Shown: in pieces, positions 23,414 through 35,050 of the stretch | Layout of the letters: the number at the start of each line of letters is the position of its first letter | Position numbering within the stretch: position 1 is the first letter of the stretch | Origin: Tricholoma matsutake | Taxonomy: Eukaryota > Basidiomycota > Agaricomycetes > Agaricales > Tricholomataceae | DNA length: 64,000 nt | Assembly (NCBI GenBank): GCA_026075535.2 | Contig: AP026543.1 | Span: 6,944,001 to 7,008,000 of the forward strand | Direction of reading: 5' to 3' | Program-made: the position numbers and the translations under genes | The notes under the pieces: generated by a model | Databases searched by the model: none | What the model was told of the DNA's origin: nothing | Seen by the model: only the letters and a program-made list of their open reading frames with translations

Positions 23414-24352
23414 ATGCCAATGGCTGCGCGATATGACCGACGCCGTCGCATAGTCCCAATTCCGCGGAAAACACCTACCCTACCTGCTGCTACTCCTTAC
23501 GGTGAGTCTTTATGCACCGGACTTGTTGCGCATACTCAATACGCTCCAGTTCCTCTCATTCGACCTCTACCAGGAACGCCATGGAGCGCCACACTACGCC
23601 ACCTCCCAGAAGTCCAGATACCCTTTCTTGCACTCAATCCCAATCCCAATCGGCCTGCTCTCCGTACTCCTTTCAATGCGCCTCTTGATTTGCCGTTGGC
23701 TGCCGATACACCAGTGTGGCCATCACCTCGCTCTGCTGCCTGTCCCGGCGTTTGCAACAGGCCGGCCATACCGTACTGGTGGGAACCCGGCACCTTTCCA
23801 GTGCAACCTTTTGACACGCCTGTGCCTCTTCGCTTACATCCTCACATCATTTACAACCCTAACAATCTGTCTATACCAATCCTTCAATGGGATATACTCC
23901 ATCGAGCAGAACAAGCACGAGTACTCACAGGACGCCAAGTAATCGTCCCCGTAAATCTCGATGACCAAGCAGTCCTGCCGAATGTTTGTAAGATATACAT
24001 ATCTTCAGATCATCCTCCGCTGGCGGTATAGATGGAAAGTTGGGGCCCAATTATGGTTGAGAAGCCCAATATAACGATACGTGACATCTTGGATGCTATC
24101 CACGAATATTTTCAGAAGCCTCTGAAGCGAAAAGAGTTTCGACGCATCAACGAATGCTCTTACAACGCCGCTTGTCTTACGATTTCCGCTCAAGAAAGAG
24201 TTAGAGATGCCTACGAACTGTATTCTGTAGGCCTGGCGTCTGGCTTCAGGCGACTGGATGCCATGGGTTGTTATCGACGGTTTCAGGGTCTCCGACCAGT
24301 CGTATTTCAGGACAATACATGGAAGCTTTTTCTAGGGCTGCTGCTCCTTTGA
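23414..24352 (+). pseudogene. DUF6699-like protein, frame broken by one TAG
   Basis: Exon 1 (23414-23501) joins exon 2 (from 23574) across a 72-nt GTGAGT...CAG intron. The frame stays open to 24352 except for TAG at 24029-24031. The N-terminal half is proline-rich. The C-terminal half has the layout of the Agaricomycete DUF6699 domain: LHPHIIYN..., a strand-rich part, then ITIRDILDAIHEYFQKPLKR, the helix ERVRDAYELY, GFRRLDAM and a closing FLGL-type strand. The TAG falls where the domain usually has Trp (AV[stop]MESWGP), so TGG to TAG is likely. A recent null allele, a sequence error or an unseen splice are all possible. No function is known for the family. The 146-aa frame at 23502-23942 overlaps the intron and is a shadow. 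Confidence 0.6.
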
Positions 24353-25383
24353 CTTTGTAAAACTTGTACTATTGTCACTGTCGTTCTTGCTTCGCTCGCC
24401 TCTCATATCTGGATCCGCAATTATATGTATGAGTCCTAAAATACAATACACTCTTGAATAGTTAAATTCGTCTCAAGATATAACACCACACGAGGTAGAA
24501 TGCTAGAGAGGGAGACGCGTCCCTGGCATGGCGTTTGTAGGTCCTTGTTTTTTGTTATGTTCCAGTGACAATTTCAAATTTGGCGTGTCGACGACGTCTT
24601 ACTTGAAGCAGGTATTGTCTCGATTTACCTGCAAGGAGCGCGTGCTTAATCCAGCTCTCCACATCCAACCCGAATCCGTCAGGTTTAAACGTTTGCTAGT
24701 CGCTGTTTTCAACCTGGTACTAACTACGGCTCAGCCGGCGCAGTCATGCCACTCGCGCTGTACATAATCGAGTCCGGTGTACAATCAATTTCAAGTTCCG
24801 ACCCATTACTTATAAAGCCAATAGACCTCCGCAACCCATAAGTATGGCCGCCCTACAAAATTAATATTGTTAGCGTCAGCAAACTCCACGCCACAATTCC
24901 ATTCCGAAACAAGCCTATTGAATCGTGCACTTGAGGTTTATCCGGATTGGGAACATAGCTGCTCGACAATTTGCCAATCTTATCCGGATTTTCGACATCA
25001 CATCACATCAAATATAGGCCCAATTTTGTCCGGATTGGTTGGACCACCACCAATTTTTATCCGGATCCGGCGGAGACATATAGGTCTTTCTGCCGGGGAA
25101 TAACCGCCCACGCAGCCCCCATCAAAGATGTTGCCTATTCTGTCTTATCCCAGATGGAGATGCCGTTCTCCTGGAAAAGCTGTTCCAACGATTGAATATT
25201 GAATACTCGACGCTGGCAGCAAGGTGACAATTTCGAAGTACAACCCCCGTCCTCGCGTTCACCCATTGTTATCGACTCTTCTAATGGACTCCAGAAGCTC
25301 TGGAGCCACTTCTTTATCTTGTGTGTTAACCTCATCCAACTCGAACGAAGTGTTGATTCCCTGTAACGGCAGTCTCAGACGAA
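24353..25383. other. Non-coding stretch with a CCAAT/TCCGGAT motif cluster
   Basis: I recognise no gene. Short open frames here lack domain-like composition. The notable content is four TCCGGAT boxes at 24941-24947, 24983-24989, 25029-25035 and 25060-25066. The last three are each preceded by CCAAT at almost fixed spacing. Confidence 0.45.
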
Positions 25384-25767
25384 ATGTATACGAATTATGA
25401 AGGCACTGGTTCCACTCCAAGGGGTGTACCTATGGCATAGACTGCAAGTGATACTCCTGACACTGAATCTACCGGCGGATCTGGACCGTCACGTTTGGTG
25501 AAATTTTACTCTAGCTCCTCAGACTCCGAGAAAAATTCATTCGACAGCACGCGTACCGCTACAGGAACTCTGGACGGCCAAATTGATTATTCTGAAACGC
25601 AGGACAAGGCGGTATTCGACTTTGCCCAAGGTCTTCAGAAGGTTCAACCAAAGTCTCGAACCGTCAAACCTTCAGATGCACGGCAACATTTAGGCTTCAC
25701 GGCCACGGAAAAGTGTACTGAATTTCTCATCTCAAGCACAGAAAAATTTACAGAATGGACCGACTAA
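25384..25767 (+). pseudogene. Ser/Thr-rich ORF of unknown function with one TAG
   Basis: From ATG 25384 (MYTNYEGTGSTPRG) the frame runs to 25767 with one TAG at 25438-25440. The product would be about 127 aa, rich in Ser, Thr, Asp and Glu (FYSSSSDSEKNSFDSTRT), with no recognised domain. The stop may come from CAG. It could be an exon of a larger decayed gene or chance. Confidence 0.25.
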
Positions 25768-25783
25768 GACGAGTTCTCGGACC

Positions 25784-26906
25784 ATGTTCTTTTTGTCTTC
25801 CTTTTGTTGCGAATCGATGCGCGCCTATCCACAGTTTTTCCATCGTGAAAGGAGGTTTAAGTTGGATGTCTATTCTAAGCCGTTCTGTTTTGACCTATAT
25901 TTGGATATAGGTACCGTTTATCATCGGTGTCTTGTTAAACAGGGTATCAACGTGTGTGTGTCTCCTTGTCTGGTCGGCGCTGATACAGTAGTAATTGATT
26001 ACGACGATAGTCCATATCATATCACTGCTCAGCTTTAGTTCAGATTACGTTTAGGATCAAGCCCCTTGCAGGAGGGAAATTAAGAACCACTCCTCCCACG
26101 CGAGACCCAGTAGAGTTGATAGAAGGGTTCGGCGTTCGTGAGTTGCCTAGCGTACCCTCAGATTCTTCACTGGTGGGTACGATAAAACGGTTAAGCTATG
26201 GTCCATTCGTGAGGTGCCCCTCAAGCTAAGACGATCTGGGTTGCCCCGACAGTCCCCTTGGCGTTAGCCTTCTTTCGAGATCTAAAAGTATTTTGTGGAG
26301 TGGGGAAAAAAGATCAAGGTGTGTATCAATCATTTGGTAGCAAGTCGAGCATCGGTACCTTTAAAAATCTTCCTCAGATTCATGTGCATCCCGACGCATT
26401 AAGCATGTCTATACTAGGGGGTTTGTGCTCTCAGAGACTACTGTTTTGTTTACTGAATGAATGCTCTTAAGCTTGACTATCCTGACGTATAGATCCAGCT
26501 CTTTGATGACTGTAAGAAGCATGGGTTCAGTGGAGCCGCTGGTTGCGATCGCATTCATGACAAAGCCAAGACCTATCTGAATTACTTTGTTAGGTGATTA
26601 TCAGACGGTTGAGTTTGCATTTGTATTACAGGAATGCCCGAGTAGGTTTTCACCTTCTGCTTCATAAATTCGGATGACTGACTGTCGTACTACCTGGCAA
26701 TGAAAGCGCAGGCTGGGTGGGGCGAGTCAATTGTATACATAAACTTAGCTGGCCATAGATGGCATGTTTCGGTCCGAATGATTTGACCTTCATTGACGCT
26801 AGCAGTAAAATCGTGTGATGGTCTTGAAGTTGAAGGGTTGTGATTCGAGCGACTCAGACGATGACATTTATTAGTAGACAACCAGGAGCTCGGGTCAAGA
26901 TAATAA
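25784..26906. other. Unassigned stretch, possibly a decayed gene
   Basis: An 84-codon plus-strand frame at 25784-26038 and a 70-codon frame at 26258-26470 have mildly protein-like composition, but I recognise neither and found no convincing splice between them. The rest, down to the aminopeptidase stop codon at 26907, shows nothing. Confidence 0.25.
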
Positions 26907-29078
26907 TTAATCCAAATCCAGCCAGCCTCCCAACTCAACTGCGAAAGCGGCTGCAAGCTTAGAGAATTCCAACATATGGGAAAAACTGAACTCTTCGGAG
27001 ATATCGATGCGGCTTAATAGAATCAAGAATTAGTCGTAAATCAAGCTCATCTGAAAGCTGACTGACTCGTTTGCAGAATGAATGTTCTTGTTTGAGTTTT
27101 CGAACGAGCTCTCTGAATCAGATACATCACGTAAGCAACTCCGGTACAGGTGAAAGAATATTCGTATACCTATAGTGAAGGAGGAAGGGTATCCGGCTTT
27201 CCCCCATGAGGCGCTGCGAATTTAGATTTCGTGAACATGTGCTCGTGTGGAACATGCGAACTCCTCTTAACTGATCACTGCATGCATATCCGCATTGAGT
27301 CTGCAGCAAATCGACAACATTTAGCAAGCCGTTGACGCTAACAGAACCGCACGTACCTTCACGTAAGGAATATCAAGGTACAAGTCGACTACCTGCATAT
27401 TGAATTCGGACAGACTGAAAGATAAGCAATAAGCATCCCGTGATTTATTAATACCGACAAGACTTGTTAATCACCCAGCGTCTGTGAAATCAGTAATGAT
27501 CCCAACTTCTTCCCGAGTTCCTCGCTGATCAACTTAGATTTTTCGAACCTGCACACGTACAGCGAGATTACCTTTACCCAAGCCGTCATATCGAACTACT
27601 GCCTCCGGTCAATATGCGTTAAAAGAGTAAGTAGCGTTAATACCTGACTCATTGCAATCACATTTATCGACCGCCTCTCATAGTCCTTGGCAACGGCCTG
27701 GGATCCAAGAAGGCCTCCCTCCTACAGAGAATGAATAATCCAATATTTCACCTTGACGTCGTAAGATATTACCTCTGCAGAGTACCAATGGAATTCGACA
27801 GTGCGTTCAGGGCGAAAGTCGGCAGCAATCAAAGCACGGTATGACTCTAGGATAGTTACACTTCCTGAACCGTCGTCTGCGCGTAAACATCAGCATAAGA
27901 CCGGAAATAATAAAAAGATCCTGGGTGATACCATCGGCTCCTGTACATTACAATGTTAAACAATGTCGAGGCAAGGAACAAGAATCTGGAAATTACCAGG
28001 CGCAGGGAGGAAAGGCCATATGTTCGTACTGTCAAGGGAGGAAGCCACACAGACAAATCAGGAAGTTCAGTTACTTTACCTGTCCTGGTGTGCTCCGATA
28101 ATGACAACATCATCAGCAGATGATGAACCATTAATTCTGAGAATCTAGAATCAAGTATTAATGTATGTGAGATCGTGGGATCATGAACATGAACCAACAA
28201 TCGTGTTCTGACCCCAGGAGTGAGGAAATTCAGAGATCGTTATGCGCTCTTGAAGAGATTTAGATCCCCATTGCTCAGTTATCTGTAGCATAGGTAGCAT
28301 AGTCTTCAGTTACCAGTGCACGATGCAACATAGACTTTCAGTGCCACCTGTCCAATCCTAGAGAGAAGCCATTGTTGACTTTGTTTCCCAGTCTAGGTAT
28401 ACAAACTCAGATGAAAACACGTTGTCAGTAAGTTGAGAGCCTTTACGTCACTACGATAATCTGCGGCAAGTCACATCAGCAACGATATAGGTGAATTAAA
28501 AGAAAATGAAAGCACGTCTGGTGCGGAAACTGGAAAATTTCTCTAGATTATCTCTTGGTCCCTGCATGGAAAGTGTTTTCAAGATTGGTCTAACTTTTTC
28601 CGTAGCGTTGGGTATCGGAAAGGAGGCTGATGTTGCACGTGGACATGAATAACACGTAAAACATGATCTAACCGGACATACGGTTGTTCAGGAGCCTTGA
28701 ATGTGCAGATGCTCCCAGGTCTCGTGTCTCTGTGCTGAAGAGCCCAGCTGCGCATGAGAAAAGACCGAGTAATGGTAAGAAAAATTCGTATCACATGTCG
28801 AAAAAGTTGACGCCTTTCGCTTTGGCTCGGACCTGCGCAATAAATGGGCATGTCTGGATGAAGGAAAGTTGAGTGTGAGATACCTTGTCCATTTCTGTCA
28901 TCCAAATGGTTTCTCCTCCCTCAATCTGAACGAGCCGTTGGGCGTCAAGGACCAAAGTAAAGCCGGGATAATCTGTCCTAAGTCCAGCATAGAAAGGATT
29001 CTGTTCACCATCTGCAACGAATACAGGTGCTGAAAAAGTAGTACATGCAAGAGATAACAAAAGTAGAGAGGACTTCAT
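26907..29078 (-). CDS. Secreted M28 leucine aminopeptidase-like metallopeptidase, ~19 exons
   Basis: Reading the minus strand from ATG 29078, a signal peptide ([18 protein letters not shown]) leads into a fungal M28 zinc aminopeptidase. The pieces occur in order: [175 protein letters not shown]; ending [23 protein letters not shown] and SDH carry the expected zinc ligands and general base. I count about 18 introns of roughly 50-70 nt, and the GAD codons come from a 9-nt microexon at 27932-27940. The stretch 28380-28560 is the least certain part. Such enzymes release N-terminal residues from extracellular peptides. Confidence 0.9.
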
Positions 29079-29222
29079 GTTGTCAGGAAGAGCTATGAAA
29101 CCAGACGCTCGGTTGATCATTCATCACGTGACTCTGCGTTAAAGTAACTTTGCGTTTGGCACTTCGAAGAAGTAACCACAACCAGCACTTGTTTCCGGCG
29201 ATCATAGTTAGATTGCTGGGTT
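29079..29222. promoter_or_regulatory. Divergent promoter region between the aminopeptidase and uL11m genes
   Basis: Only 144 bp separate the two start codons, so both 5' UTRs and core promoters must lie here. The link is one of position. I see no clear TATA box. Confidence 0.5.
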
Positions 29223-29716
29223 ATGTCGAAGGCTGCCCTCAAAGCTAGAGCACAGGTGGTGGTACGCTTATTTGTTGTGTCGTTATCCTCCACCAACTTT
29301 AGTCATAGCGCCTCCTCGTTCCAGCTGGGAAAGCTGCTCCAACACCACCAGTCGGACCAGCTCTCGGTGCCCGGGGTGTCAAGTCCATGGATTTCTGCAA
29401 AGAATTCAACGCGAGAACTGCCCACATCGAGCAAGGAGTACCCACCCCAACCCTCATTACCGTGCAACCAGATCGTTCTTTCACCTTCATCACCAAAACA
29501 CCACCCGCGTCATATTTTCTGAAAAGAGCGGCCGGCATCGAAAAAGGGTCCGGCAAACCAGGGCACGACATTACTGGAACGATCAGCCTTAAACACGTGT
29601 ATGAGATCGCTAAGATCAAGTCAACCGATGAACATATGAAGCATCTCCCCCTTGAATCCATTGCAAGGATGGTTGTCGGAAGCGCCAGGAGCTTAGGTGT
29701 GCAGGTCGTTCCGTGA
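29223..29716 (+). CDS. Mitochondrial large-subunit ribosomal protein uL11m (L11 family)
   Basis: Exon 1 (29223-29261) and exon 2 (29309-29716) join in phase across a 47-nt intron to 148 aa, the usual L11 length. The start is MSKAALKARAQVV, then the L11 signature LLVPAGKAAPTPPVGPALGA, GVKSMDFCKEFNART, TPPASYFLKRAAGIEKGSG and the C-terminal RNA-binding part with SLGVQVVP. L11 binds the GTPase-associated region of large-subunit rRNA. The mitochondrial form is inferred from bacterial-type spacing and nuclear introns. There is no long presequence. Confidence 0.92.
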
Positions 29717-30805
29717 GCTGGAGCTTGTGCGTGCACTCATTATCATTGCCCCAACTGAGTATGTACATTACCGCAGGAGAACAACTCGGCACCTTCGCTA
29801 TCAGTTTTACCTGTGTAAAATTATTCGTACGTTTTATTAATGCCAAGATTTGCCACCGATTCCCAAACTCCGAGGCCAAAATGCCATCAAGCAATTCGTG
29901 GTTTTTCATTTCTGGCACCACACGCAAACCTGCACGTCAATTTTCTCCGCGAACTGCTCAAGATGTTTTATTTATCTAAGGTTCACCAGTAACCAAATAT
30001 TCGAACTTCTGTCGAATCTCCGATATCCCAAAGCTAAACACGCAATCTTCTTGGTCCATCTCACTAGGTCAGATGGTCAACGTTGTTATCTGAGTGAAAG
30101 AGAATCTCCGTTATCCCACTCTTCCGATCCCCGGTTTTTCAAGAATTTCAGAAATAGGCCGGCATCTAATCCAGAAGTCATGAATGCTTCCCCACACATC
30201 GGCCGGGAACGATAGAAGTGACACGATGTGGGCATGCTGTCCCAAACCCCGGATGCAGGCCTGATACACGTTCACGGCCTCCCCTCTTAGGCATGAACCG
30301 ATCCCTCGCGCCATGCTTGCCTAATGGAGTGGACCTCGTGGAGGTCAAAAGTCACATCTACTTATCTCTAAGAAAATTCTTGATTCTGCGATAGAATAAA
30401 TCAGCTTTTTTCTTTCTCATGAACTCTTATCGACAATTTAATTTCACTTTGCAGGTTGGCCCATCTTTTGACAAACGGACAGGCGGTTGCAAGAATTTCG
30501 CCTTGAACGCATGTTACTCTCGATCACGCTGGCCTTGACTCTCGGCATTTAGCAAGCTTGCTCCACCACTCAAACCCTTTCTTCTATATTGACAAGTTTG
30601 GATGTCGTACACGCCTTTATCTCGTCGCTTTATGTCCACGTTTCTGATCGATTCTAGGAGCATCAATTGGGGGGAAAATAAAGACAAGTTGACGACAATT
30701 TGCAAAGCTACTAGATATAAACGCCGGAATGTTTAAAAACGTACAGCTGCTTCGAAACGGTACAGCGTCTGCTTCTGCTCATCCCCCCTTCCATCCGATC
30801 TGAAT
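29717..30805. other. Intergenic region upstream of the DUF6593-like gene
   Basis: About 1.1 kb with short frames only. I see no protein-like exon chain, tRNA or repeat. Confidence 0.4.
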
Positions 30806-31618
30806 ATGTCTACCGCTTCTGATGACGTCCTCTCTTGGACCAACCAAGATCCACGCGAAAGTCAACTCTTCAATTCGTGGGGAGTACTCTATCGTTTTCA
30901 GGTATGCGTTTCCCAAGCTCGTTTGTCCTAAACTCGAGTTCTCTCACAGACGGTAGTGAGCCCAAGCGGACAGAGTGTTACTACGCTCTGGCGCGCGATT
31001 CGTCCAAACAAGGAAGATCGCGTTGCAAAGCTCGAGTGGTCTGCCACTGGCGGCCTTGGACGCGTGGTAATTGGCAAGGTCTCTGCTTTTTTTCGATGAT
31101 GACCGACAACTCACATTATTACTCTCTTGGCTAGAACACGCAGCCGATGGCCGACTTGGTCATTCCAGACCCTCGACAACTTGTGATACCGCTCAAATAT
31201 TTTCTGTGAGTGTACTGACCTCGGTCTTTCAGGGGGTTCGTATCTTCAACGGTCCTGACGGCGGTCTGTATCGATGGCGGCCTAGCCTTACAAACTCAGA
31301 TATAATAGTAAGTCTTTTGGAATTTTTTTACATCGTGCTGATCCGATGCCTTGCAGTTGCAAGATGCCAACAGCGCGGTCATTGCATTTTTCCGTCCCAC
31401 ACGACCAACTCGGTACCAGATGGGCGATGTTTTCGGCGAGCTCCACTTTGTCCGCGGGGCTGGTGCGGGTACAGTGGTACGCATATTCCTCACCATGAAA
31501 TCGATCATCAAATTAATTTGTTCGTTCCGGGCCACATCGACAGACGCATCCCCCTCTAATGAACATGGTTATTATCACCATAATGTTATATCGATTTTGT
31601 GTGATGTTTAATCAGTAA
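30806..31618 (+). CDS. DUF6593-like protein, 6 exons
   Basis: Exons 30806-30901, 30950-31078, 31135-31182, 31233-31307, 31357-31476 and 31544-31618 sum to 543 nt, or 180 aa, with all phases consistent. The sequence begins MSTASDDVLSWTNQDP. It has alternating strands typical of small beta-rich Agaricomycete proteins (TLWRAIRPNKEDRVAKLEWS, GPDGGLYRWRP, LQDANSAVIAFFRPTR) and ends with a hydrophobic helix MVIITIMLYRFCVMFNQ. The layout fits the large basidiomycete DUF6593 family, which has no known function. The donor of exon 3 was chosen to preserve phase; a second donor (31206) exists. Confidence 0.7.
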
Positions 31619-31917
31619 ATCGCGAAACTTGGACCTGGCGTTCGCGTTGTACAATATCCTTGCATCTATGTAACATACAACTTGTCTAGCGTTCAAGGTT
31701 AAACTATTTACTCCGAAAACCTACATTTGGCGCCGTGTGGACAGCGACGCACCCGGCCGGTAAGTTTTCTTGTAATGTGGAAAAACCTTGAGGTGAACCT
31801 GACTCACGTGGAGCAAAAGCGAGGCAGAAATGTGAAACTAACTGAGTTGAAATCTACAACACGATGCAACTGACAGGTACAACGAACAGGAAGTGAGATC
31901 ACCCGACCTAGCCTCGT

Positions 31918-33167
31918 TCACAATTTCACGTTGACCTGAGCCTCCTGTACATCTGATGACACTACATCCAAAATATCGTCCACGGTGCGAATCACCCACT
32001 CAGTCCCTTCATCGCTCGAAAGCCACTTATCTTCTTGACTCTGGTTTTCGACGTACCGAGCTTTGAGAAGGCCAAAGACATGGCTTGTAAGCTGAGGAAC
32101 AACCCTTCCTTCGGCGCGAAGAGTCGCTATCCCGACTACGGAACCTAATGCACGGCTGAGGTTCCCCTGATCTGGATCATCGAGTGAGCTTGCGTCAGAG
32201 AAACTTTTTAATTCCCCAGGCAAGGGAGAAAGCACCGAGCCATAGCTCTGGATAATGAAAGCTGCATGCAATGGGATGAGATCAGTAACGATCGAGAGCC
32301 AGGATGGTGTACGTGCATCAGATAAGTGGGACGATGGCCCAGATCAGCACATGCATGCCAAATTTGGAAACAGTGTGTCAAATGAACGGGAACGTGTACA
32401 TACAAATGAAATCCGGGTGATAAGACCCTAGTTTGCCATGGAGTTTATCTGCATGAGGCGCGTATATAGAGTTCCAAAGAGCTTTTCCCCGCTTAATTAT
32501 CGATTCGATGTTCTCGGAGGTTGCGGTCCTGGAATAATGTTAGCGAAATGAATGCCAGCATACACCAGTCCACGGGTTACGTGGGGAAGATCTGCGGCTG
32601 ATGAAATCCGACGTTCGCACCTGCGAGAGTGGGTCCTCAAGGCACTCTTGACTTCGTCATCAAGCGCTTCTTGCAAAGCAGTGAGAGACAGAATGACCTG
32701 CAAATTCCTGATAAGTACTGCGCTAAAGGAAAGCCGTCTCCGAAAGGGAATATTGATGTAGGTATGCACTTACTCGAGGGACGCCAACAAAGATAGTACT
32801 TTTCAAGGCGGACTCTCGTATAATAGCAGCCTTATTCACTGCGTTGGCTACGCTGGTCCCCGTCGGAGTATTGACTTCATTTGACTTGGGACTGGTCACG
32901 AAGCGGTACAGATGACCGAGGGATGATGGACGATTGACAGTAAGCAGGGCGCAAGTCTATACATGGAATGAGGCTCGAAATAGAGGTATGCGCAATGGTT
33001 GTTCGTACAGTCAGGACTAGCCAGCCAGTTTCCGCGTTCTTTAGTTTAGCATCGCGATTTGTACGGAGGAACAGACTGTGCAAGTTGGATAGAGAAGGAC
33101 CAGGTAACACGTGCGGGTTTCGCAACGTCAACAGATGCTTTATCGAAGGTGAAAGATGTGCCACCAT
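31918..33167 (-). CDS. Helical protein of AhpD/carboxymuconolactone decarboxylase-like type
   Basis: Five minus-strand exons (33167-33009, 32956-32774, 32697-32621, 32528-32404, 32261-31918) join in phase to 888 nt, or 295 aa. The protein is almost all helical, starting MVAHLSPSIKHLLTLRNPHV. Conserved-looking blocks are LLTVNRPSSLGHLYRFV, IRESALKSTIFVGVPRVI, GKALWNSIYAPHADKL, HPDFISFIIQSYGSVLSPLP and QLTSHVFGLLKARYV. This resembles a fungal family often annotated as AhpD-like. I do not see the CxxC redox pair of true AhpD proteins, so enzymatic activity is uncertain. Confidence 0.65.
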
Positions 33168-33520
33168 TTCTATAGTTCAAGTTGCAACACGGACGGAAGC
33201 TCGCACAACTCCGGGATAAAACTTGAGAACGAGAATTCCAAATGGAGACATGTGCACAACGATCGATCGTTTTACTGGTTTCTACCAGAAAAACTGAAGA
33301 TAAATTCCGTCTAGGTACCAGTACCACAGGGTTGTACAAACAACGAATATTGCGAACGCCCAGCAGGACGCCTGCCTGAATGACAATGATGCGAAGATTC
33401 CCAAGGAATATATGTAAGGGGGGGTATAGGGTTCAATTCCATAAACAGAAGTGGAGGTAAAATCATGGTGGATGGATTCGACTTGTCGACATCATTACGC
33501 AGACCAGAAAAGCAGTGCCC
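33168..33520. other. Intergenic region between the AhpD-like and GH128 genes
   Basis: About 350 bp holding the upstream region of the AhpD-like gene and the 3' region of the GH128 gene, both on the minus strand. A CCCC-rich stretch lies near 33420. No gene seen. Confidence 0.4.
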
Positions 33521-34805
33521 TTAGCCGTAGAACTGGCGGCCGAGGGGGGTAAGCTGGTGATTTTGCAAAAGCAAGTTCACCTTATTCACATTGTTTAGGT
33601 CTCCCGCACCTGATGATAGAACACAGATCAGAAGGTGATGTGGAAAGAGTCGATAACCTTACCAAACGGGAACACCATTTCGAGGAATGGATTATTACTA
33701 GCGTAGTTCATTACATCCTGCATCAACGTTTCCGCTTGTGAGAGTGTGCATGGAGGCTGGGAATCAAAGCTCTGTATGTACGTCAGTAGAATCACACATC
33801 GAAATGACACTGTACGTGCCTGGCACGCAAACTCGGTGACCCAGATCTTTTTATTCCGATCGATACGATGGTAACTCTCGACGGTAGACTTGAATGAGGC
33901 AAAACTGGTTGTGTAGATGTGCACAGCTAATACATCATACTATCGCACAGATTAGTTTCTCGCTCGCAATATTACATGGATACTAACATGGCAACCATTA
34001 TTGCATGCTATCAGAAAGGCCTTCATCCAGTCCACATTGGTGGTGGCGGGTGAGACGAGCAAGGTAATACCAGCGAGTGGGTTCATAATGTTAATCCACG
34101 CAGCAGCAGCTTCAGCAGGGCTTTTGTTGCACTGGGAAGCAACGTCTGGTCTTGCATGGACATGAACAATCAAATTGGGAAATAAAAAGAAGGTTACGCT
34201 TACTCGTTGAAACCCATGACACAGCTAGGAGTACCTTGTTGTTTGATGTTCTGCAGAAATCGGGTGGTTTTGTCGGGAGTGGTACACCATAACATAGGAC
34301 AAAATTCTATGCCATCAGTCGATGGCCTCCAACTGTCCCAGGTATACATGCTGTATTAAATGTATTCATATTCTCTTCGAACGAAAGGAGTGAAATAGTC
34401 CTACTAAACTGGGTGATGGAAAAGTGGCAAATCACTGGGGATGTTACCAGGCGGCCAGGCGAGGCCACGGAAGTCAGGTGGACTTTGGGAAGGCTTGGGA
34501 ATGACAGAGCTGGAGGAAGTATGATAGCTGGAGGAAGTATGATAGCTGGAGGAAGTATGATAGCTGGAGGAAGTATGATAGCTGCTAGAGCTGTGGGTGG
34601 TCGTAGTTGTTGCAGAAGCTGATGGGCGTGGTTTGCAGCGTTTAGCAGGAGTGGATCGCTTCTTAACAAGGGCAGAGTGGTCGCGACGAACGATATTGCT
34701 ACGGGTATCTATAGAAATAGCGTTGGCAGGAGATGCAAGCAAAGTGCAAGCAAGAAAGGCCAAGGTTGAAAGAGCGAGGAGGTTGAGTAATTTGGGAAAG
34801 GTCAT
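33521..34805 (-). CDS. Secreted GH128 endo-beta-1,3-glucanase-like protein
   Basis: The minus-strand ATG at 34805 opens a signal peptide (MTFPKLLNLLALSTLAFLAC...SPANA), a basic pro-like stretch and a Ser/Thr/Tyr-rich linker. A GH128 TIM-barrel catalytic domain follows over about six exons: FRGLAWPP, EFCPMLWCTTPD, SCVMGFNEPDVASQC, GITLLVSPATTNVDWM, VLAVHIYTTSFASFKS, KKIWVTEFACQ, ETLMQDVMNYASNNPF, MVFPFG and the end LLLQNHQLTPLGRQFYG. Glu in FNEPD and in VTEFA fit the acid/base and nucleophile. GH128 enzymes cut beta-1,3-glucan, so a cell-wall remodelling role is likely. Exon 1 is 34805-34405. Confidence 0.85.
34508..34579 (-). repeat. Four 18-bp tandem repeats coding a SYHTSS linker
   Basis: AGCTGGAGGAAGTATGAT is repeated four times without change and codes six-residue repeats (SYHTSS) between signal peptide and catalytic domain. 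Such identical repeats are prone to slip, so linker length may vary between strains. Confidence 0.9.
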
Positions 34806-34856
34806 TGGTAAAACGACAGGTAGGAAAAAAGAATGACAAGTATAAGGAAGGGCGTC

Positions 34857-35050
34857 AAGTTGGGAACCGTTGCTATCTTGATTTTCTTTGCATATTTAAA
34901 CTTTGTCGGCAACAACCGAGCTATCACGTGTGTGAACCATACCAAAGACTTGGGCGGAAGAGACCTGCTCGATATACAAGCAAGAAACGAAGCAATCCAA
35001 CTCATGTGGCTGAAAAGTTACCTAAATCACGAGCACTGTAGACTATGCTG
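34857..35050 (+). pseudogene. Relic of a non-LTR retrotransposon RT C-terminal region
   Basis: The plus-strand frame contains RAITCVNHTKDLGGRDLLDI then QARNEAIQLMWLKSYLNHE. The GG-x-x-x-L-[DN]-I-x-x-[RQ]N-x-A-x-x-x-x-W-L-x-x-[YF]-L pattern is typical of the region after the RT domain of fungal LINE-like elements. Nothing else of the element is visible here, so this is a short fragment. It abuts the GH128 promoter region. Confidence 0.45.

Noticed and set aside
23502..23942. 146-aa ORF overlapping the DUF6699-like gene
   Set aside because: It begins in the intron and lies in another frame; the composition is that of a shadow.
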